From Bacillota bacterium (lineage in GTDB: Bacteria > Bacillota > Clostridia > Oscillospirales > Ruminococcaceae): a stretch of 64,000 bases of DNA. Every line of letters starts with the position of its first letter. Position 1 is the stretch's first letter. This document shows positions 61,367-64,000 of the stretch, one piece after another. The DNA is taken from positions 124,001 to 188,000 of the forward strand of contig JAEXUW010000020.1 in NCBI GenBank assembly GCA_023439835.1, read 5' to 3'. Position numbers and translations under genes: made by a program. The notes beneath the pieces were generated by a model. The model made no database searches, had not been told where the DNA came from, and worked only from the letters and a program-made list of their open reading frames with translations.

Positions 61367-62247
61367 TTGGATTTCACCTTCCCAGCGAACAGCTTTCGAT
61401 CCTTTCTGACCTTTTCGACAGCCTGTTTATCGGGTATAATTTTAGCCTTTAGAATTTTCTTCAAACTGTCTTTATTGAAACCTCTGGTTAATTGACCGTC
61501 TTCGGCGATAGAAATAGTACCTGTTTCCTCAGAAATGACTATTACAATTGCATCAGAATTCTCACTCATTCCTATTGCCGCTCTATGTCTTGAACCAAGC
61601 TGTTTATTAATGAATTCTTCCTTCTGAGGCTTTGGAAGAAAACAGCCTGCGGCAAGAATTACACCATCACGAATAATTACCGCGCCATCATGAAGCGGCG
61701 TGTTCGGGAAAAAGATATTCCCTAAAACAGCGCTACTAGGCGTGGCGTTTATAATTGTCCCCGTGTCAATTTGTTCGCCGAGCTTTGTTTGACGCTCAAT
61801 TACAATTAGAGCACCGGTCGTTGTGGAGGAAAGCTCACTAGACGCTTCAACAATAGCATCAATTGCAACCGTCCATTTGTAAAAAAGGTCGGTTTCCATT
61901 TCGTTGCCAATTGAAAAAACGCCAAAACTTGATACTTTAGTTCGTCCCATTTTTTCAAGAACACGGCGAAGCTCAGGCTGAAACATAATGATAATAGCAA
62001 GAATTCCCCACTGAAAAAAGTTCTCAAGAAGAAAACTCATTGTTTTTAGCTCAAGCAAATTAACAATGAAATAAGCAATCGTGAGAAGCACTATGCCTTT
62101 GATAAGTTGCTCAGCCCTTGTTTCCCGAATTAGTTTAATTCCTTTATATAGCAGATAGGACAGCAGAATCATGTCAATTACATCAGAAATTGATATTGAT
62201 TTTAATACGCTTAACATTATCTGTCCTATATCAGAGATTATTCCCAT
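61363..62247 (-). CDS. cdaA: Diadenylate cyclase CdaA
   Basis: The 294-residue membrane enzyme makes cyclic di-AMP from two ATP. It has three N-terminal membrane helices (about 15-80), a short coiled linker and a DAC domain with the catalytic DGAVIIRDG (about residue 190), GSRHRAAIGMSE (about 225) and ISEETGTISIA. Cyclic di-AMP controls potassium and osmolyte balance and cell-wall homeostasis. ATG at 62247 follows a GAGGACG. cdaR overlaps its end. A promoter lies about 70-100 bp upstream. Confidence 0.96.
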   Translation of the reverse strand: MGIISDIGQIMLSVLKSISISDVIDMILLSYLLYKGIKLIRETRAEQLIKGIVLLTIAYFIVNLLELKTMSFLLENFFQWGILAIIIMFQPELRRVLEKMGRTKVSSFGVFSIGNEMETDLFYKWTVAIDAIVEASSELSSTTTGALIVIERQTKLGEQIDTGTIINATPSSAVLGNIFFPNTPLHDGAVIIRDGVILAAGCFLPKPQKEEFINKQLGSRHRAAIGMSENSDAIVIVISEETGTISIAEDGQLTRGFNKDSLKKILKAKIIPDKQAVEKVRKDRKLFAGKVKSK

Positions 62248-62316
62248 GATTCACGTCCTCTCGAGCGACTTAAAGTCAATATATCAATCACTTTTAAGTA
62301 GCAGTACATATATTTA

Positions 62317-62344
62317 ATTTTACCACAATATTGTATAATTACAA
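62317..62344 (-). promoter_or_regulatory. Promoter of cdaA-cdaR
   Basis: On the minus strand, TTGTAA (62344-62339) and TAAAAT (62322-62317) have a 16-bp spacer. Confidence 0.6.
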
Positions 62345-62451
62345 GTGTAAATCTTTATTTTTGAGAGAATTTTCTCATCTTTTTATTTTTGTAAAATTTT
62401 AGACAACATTTAATACAAAAAATGATTAATGTAATTATAAGACTTTTAAGC

Positions 62452-63597
62452 TTAACGCTTGAAAGACTTTGATTTTGATATATGCTTAATTGAAGAGATT
62501 AAAGATATCACCTCAGAATTTGTGCTGAAAGCACCGGGAGCAAATCTTGCAACGCCGGTTTCGAGCGTTCCGAGAGATTTATGTGCAAGACCTGCACAGT
62601 GAAGCCCGCCTCTGAGAGCAAAGCCGGCTTTATCAAGTGCTGAAGTAATCTCCTGCGAATGTATACCGTCAATATTGAAAGCAACCAGTGGAACATAATT
62701 AAGACTACCGCTTCTGTATATTTTTATGCCGTTGATATCTCTGATTCCATTTATGAAATAATTGCACAGCATAGCTTCATGATTATGAATTTTCATAATG
62801 CCTTTTTTATTGAGATAGTCTATCCCGGCACCGAGAGCAATAATTCCAACTGAATTAACAGTCCCGCTTTCAAGCTTTTCGGGAAGCTCAGGTGACTGTG
62901 TCAGTTCGGTTGTAGTTGCGCCAGTTCCGCCTTCAATGATAGAAGAAATATCGAATTTGCCGTCTGTTACAAGAAGTCCGGTTCCGGTCGGCCCATAAAG
63001 CCCTTTATGTCCTGCACAGCAAAGTATGTTAATCCCATCTGAAAGCTTTATGGGAACGACACCGCACGCCTGAGCGCCGTCAGCGATAAAGCAAATTCCA
63101 TATTTTTTGCAAAGCGCGCCTATTTCTCGGTATGGCAGTAGCTGTCCGGTTACGTTGCTTGCAAGGGTGCAGGCGATAGCTTTTGTGTCAGGCCGAATAA
63201 GTCGCTCAAAATTCATTAATGTAATGCTGTTGTGTTCGCTCACCTGAGCAATGTCATAGGTCACGCTTGAATTTAGCGAAAGCGCATGTATCGGTCTTAT
63301 AACTGAATTATGCTCAAGTGATGATGTTATAATATGCCCCGAACCGTTCATTATCCCTTTGATGGCGAAATTCAGAGCATGTGTGCAGTTTAATGTAAAG
63401 ATAACATTTTCAGTTTTTGCTCCAAAAAGAATAGCGGCTGAATTTCTTGTCTTATAAACCTGTTCAGCGGTGGAGAGTGAAATCTTGTGTCCGCCACGTC
63501 CTGGGTTTCCGCCATATTTAGTAATTGCAAGATTAAGAGCATCCTTTACTCCGCTAGGTTTTGGAAAGGTTGTTGCGGCATTATCAAAATAAATCAT
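62452..63597 (-). CDS. Cysteine desulfurase-like class V aminotransferase
   Basis: The PLP enzyme of about 381 residues begins MIYFDNAATTFPKP and has TLNCTHALNFAIKGI, SSLEHNSVIRP, the Lys-PLP motif CCAGHKGLYGPTG and the active-site Cys loop ALRGGLHCAGLAHKSLG. This is the CsdB/SufS-like group that takes sulfur or selenium from (seleno)cysteine. I chose ATG at 63597 behind TAGGTGA rather than GTG 63606. The preceding DUF3343 gene ends 9 bp before this start. Such pairs are linked with selenium or sulfur transfer, so a role in trace sulfur/selenium mobilisation is inferred. Confidence 0.9.
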   Translation of the reverse strand: MIYFDNAATTFPKPSGVKDALNLAITKYGGNPGRGGHKISLSTAEQVYKTRNSAAILFGAKTENVIFTLNCTHALNFAIKGIMNGSGHIITSSLEHNSVIRPIHALSLNSSVTYDIAQVSEHNSITLMNFERLIRPDTKAIACTLASNVTGQLLPYREIGALCKKYGICFIADGAQACGVVPIKLSDGINILCCAGHKGLYGPTGTGLLVTDGKFDISSIIEGGTGATTTELTQSPELPEKLESGTVNSVGIIALGAGIDYLNKKGIMKIHNHEAMLCNYFINGIRDINGIKIYRSGSLNYVPLVAFNIDGIHSQEITSALDKAGFALRGGLHCAGLAHKSLGTLETGVARFAPGAFSTNSEVISLISSIKHISKSKSFKR

Positions 63598-63606
63598 GAC
63601 AGTCAC

Positions 63607-63855
63607 CTAAACAATAATGTAATCTTTAACTCTTATACCCTCAGAGGTGAGTATAGAAATTATCAGGTTAACGTCATTTTTTATTTTAATGCAGTATCCA
63701 CAGCCCTTTGACAGGCTTTTGGGGGTTCGTTCAATTTCACAGTAGTAGCCTGCGCTGTTTAGCAGGTTTTTCGCTTTTATAGCATAGGTAATTGATGAAA
63801 GAGCAATAAAAGTTTTGGGTTCATACAGTCCGTTCAAATCTGTCACCTCTGGCAT
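63607..63855 (-). CDS. DUF3343 family protein
   Basis: The 76-82 residue protein matches DUF3343: FIALSSITYAIKAKNLLNSAGYYCEIERTPKSLSKGCGYCIKI, with the conserved CGYC motif. These small proteins are often encoded beside cysteine desulfurase and SirA/YedF-like genes and are thought to carry sulfur or selenium. ATG at 63855 is possible, but a TTG at 63837 sits better behind AGAGGTGA and trims six residues. It is directly upstream of, and probably co-translated with, the cysteine desulfurase-like gene. Confidence 0.88.
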   Translation of the reverse strand: MPEVTDLNGLYEPKTFIALSSITYAIKAKNLLNSAGYYCEIERTPKSLSKGCGYCIKIKNDVNLIISILTSEGIRVKDYIIV

Positions 63856-63903
63856 ATGATTTTAGTATAATTTATAATATGCCAAAAATGCGAATTTGCA
63901 ACA

Positions 63904-64000
63904 TTATGTTTCAGATAATAATACAACGGCGTATGAAGCTATGCCAAGTCCCGCACCTGTGAAGCCCAAACCTTCTTCTGTTGTTGCCTTAACGGAGATT
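63904..64000 (-). CDS. ispF: 2-C-methyl-D-erythritol 2,4-cyclodiphosphate synthase (C-terminal end)
   Basis: Only the last 32 codons are present at the window edge. They read ISVKATTEEGLGFTGAGLGI, then ASYAVVLL, and end at TAA 63904-63906. This is the C-terminal signature of IspF (K-A-T-T-E-x-L-G-F-x-G), an enzyme of the methylerythritol-phosphate isoprenoid pathway. Whether it is a single IspF or an IspDF fusion lies beyond the window. Confidence 0.88.
   Translation of the reverse strand, partial: ISVKATTEEGLGFTGAGLGIASYAVVLLSET

Overview
The window comes from a low-GC, endospore-forming member of the Clostridia. It is most like the Oscillospiraceae/Ruminococcaceae group. Evidence for this is the end of a SCIFF-peptide radical SAM maturase, the spore genes spmA, spmB, spoIIID and an alpha/beta-type SASP, a GatCAB operon with an archaeal-type AspRS, a DUF5685/J-domain operon, and frequent TTG/GTG starts behind AGGAGG-like ribosome binding sites. 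No rRNA operon, CRISPR array, phage or plasmid backbone was found. The placement is an inference from gene content.

Layout. 1-22 kb is mostly core chromosome: SCIFF maturase end, AI-2E family exporter, a GH4-like protein, an AbrB regulator, spmAB, recD2-comF, two M16 peptidase-like genes, lgt, folD, a DUF5685/J-domain/membrane-protein operon, a VTT membrane protein, a DUF6465 protein, an HD-GYP/chemoreceptor pair, an XRE/S24 regulator, an amidase-like protein, a superoxide dismutase and two tandem tRNA-Gln genes. 22.4-29.5 kb is an accessory, decayed region. It has two remnants of one insertion-sequence type in opposite orientation, whose 26-bp ends are identical. Between them lie a two-component system, a secreted DUF2680 protein and a broken leucine-rich-repeat gene. 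Just outside the right end is the HD-nuclease start of a cas3 gene cut off inside the IS end, followed by an intact leucine-rich-repeat surface protein.

29.5-37 kb holds phzF, spoIIID and a 1937-residue DUF4011-type SF1 helicase with a transglutaminase-like N-terminal segment and a Vsr-like nuclease region near the C-terminus; this is the best candidate here for an uncharacterised defence protein. 37-41 kb holds a lipoprotein, DegV and two CPBP membrane proteases. 41-47.6 kb is a complete Pho regulon (pstSCAB-phoU-phoB-phoR) behind a multi-repeat PHO box. 48.6-53.2 kb is gatCAB-aspS, which makes Asn-tRNA (and possibly Gln-tRNA) by transamidation.

53.4-57.4 kb pairs a membrane-anchored GH44-like protein that lacks the acid/base glutamate with a Cache-PAS-GGDEF diguanylate cyclase, which may be a surface-sensing system. 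The rest (minus strand) is a SASP gene, a frameshifted FAD oxidoreductase downstream of cdaR and cdaA (c-di-AMP), a DUF3343/cysteine desulfurase pair, and the 3' end of ispF.
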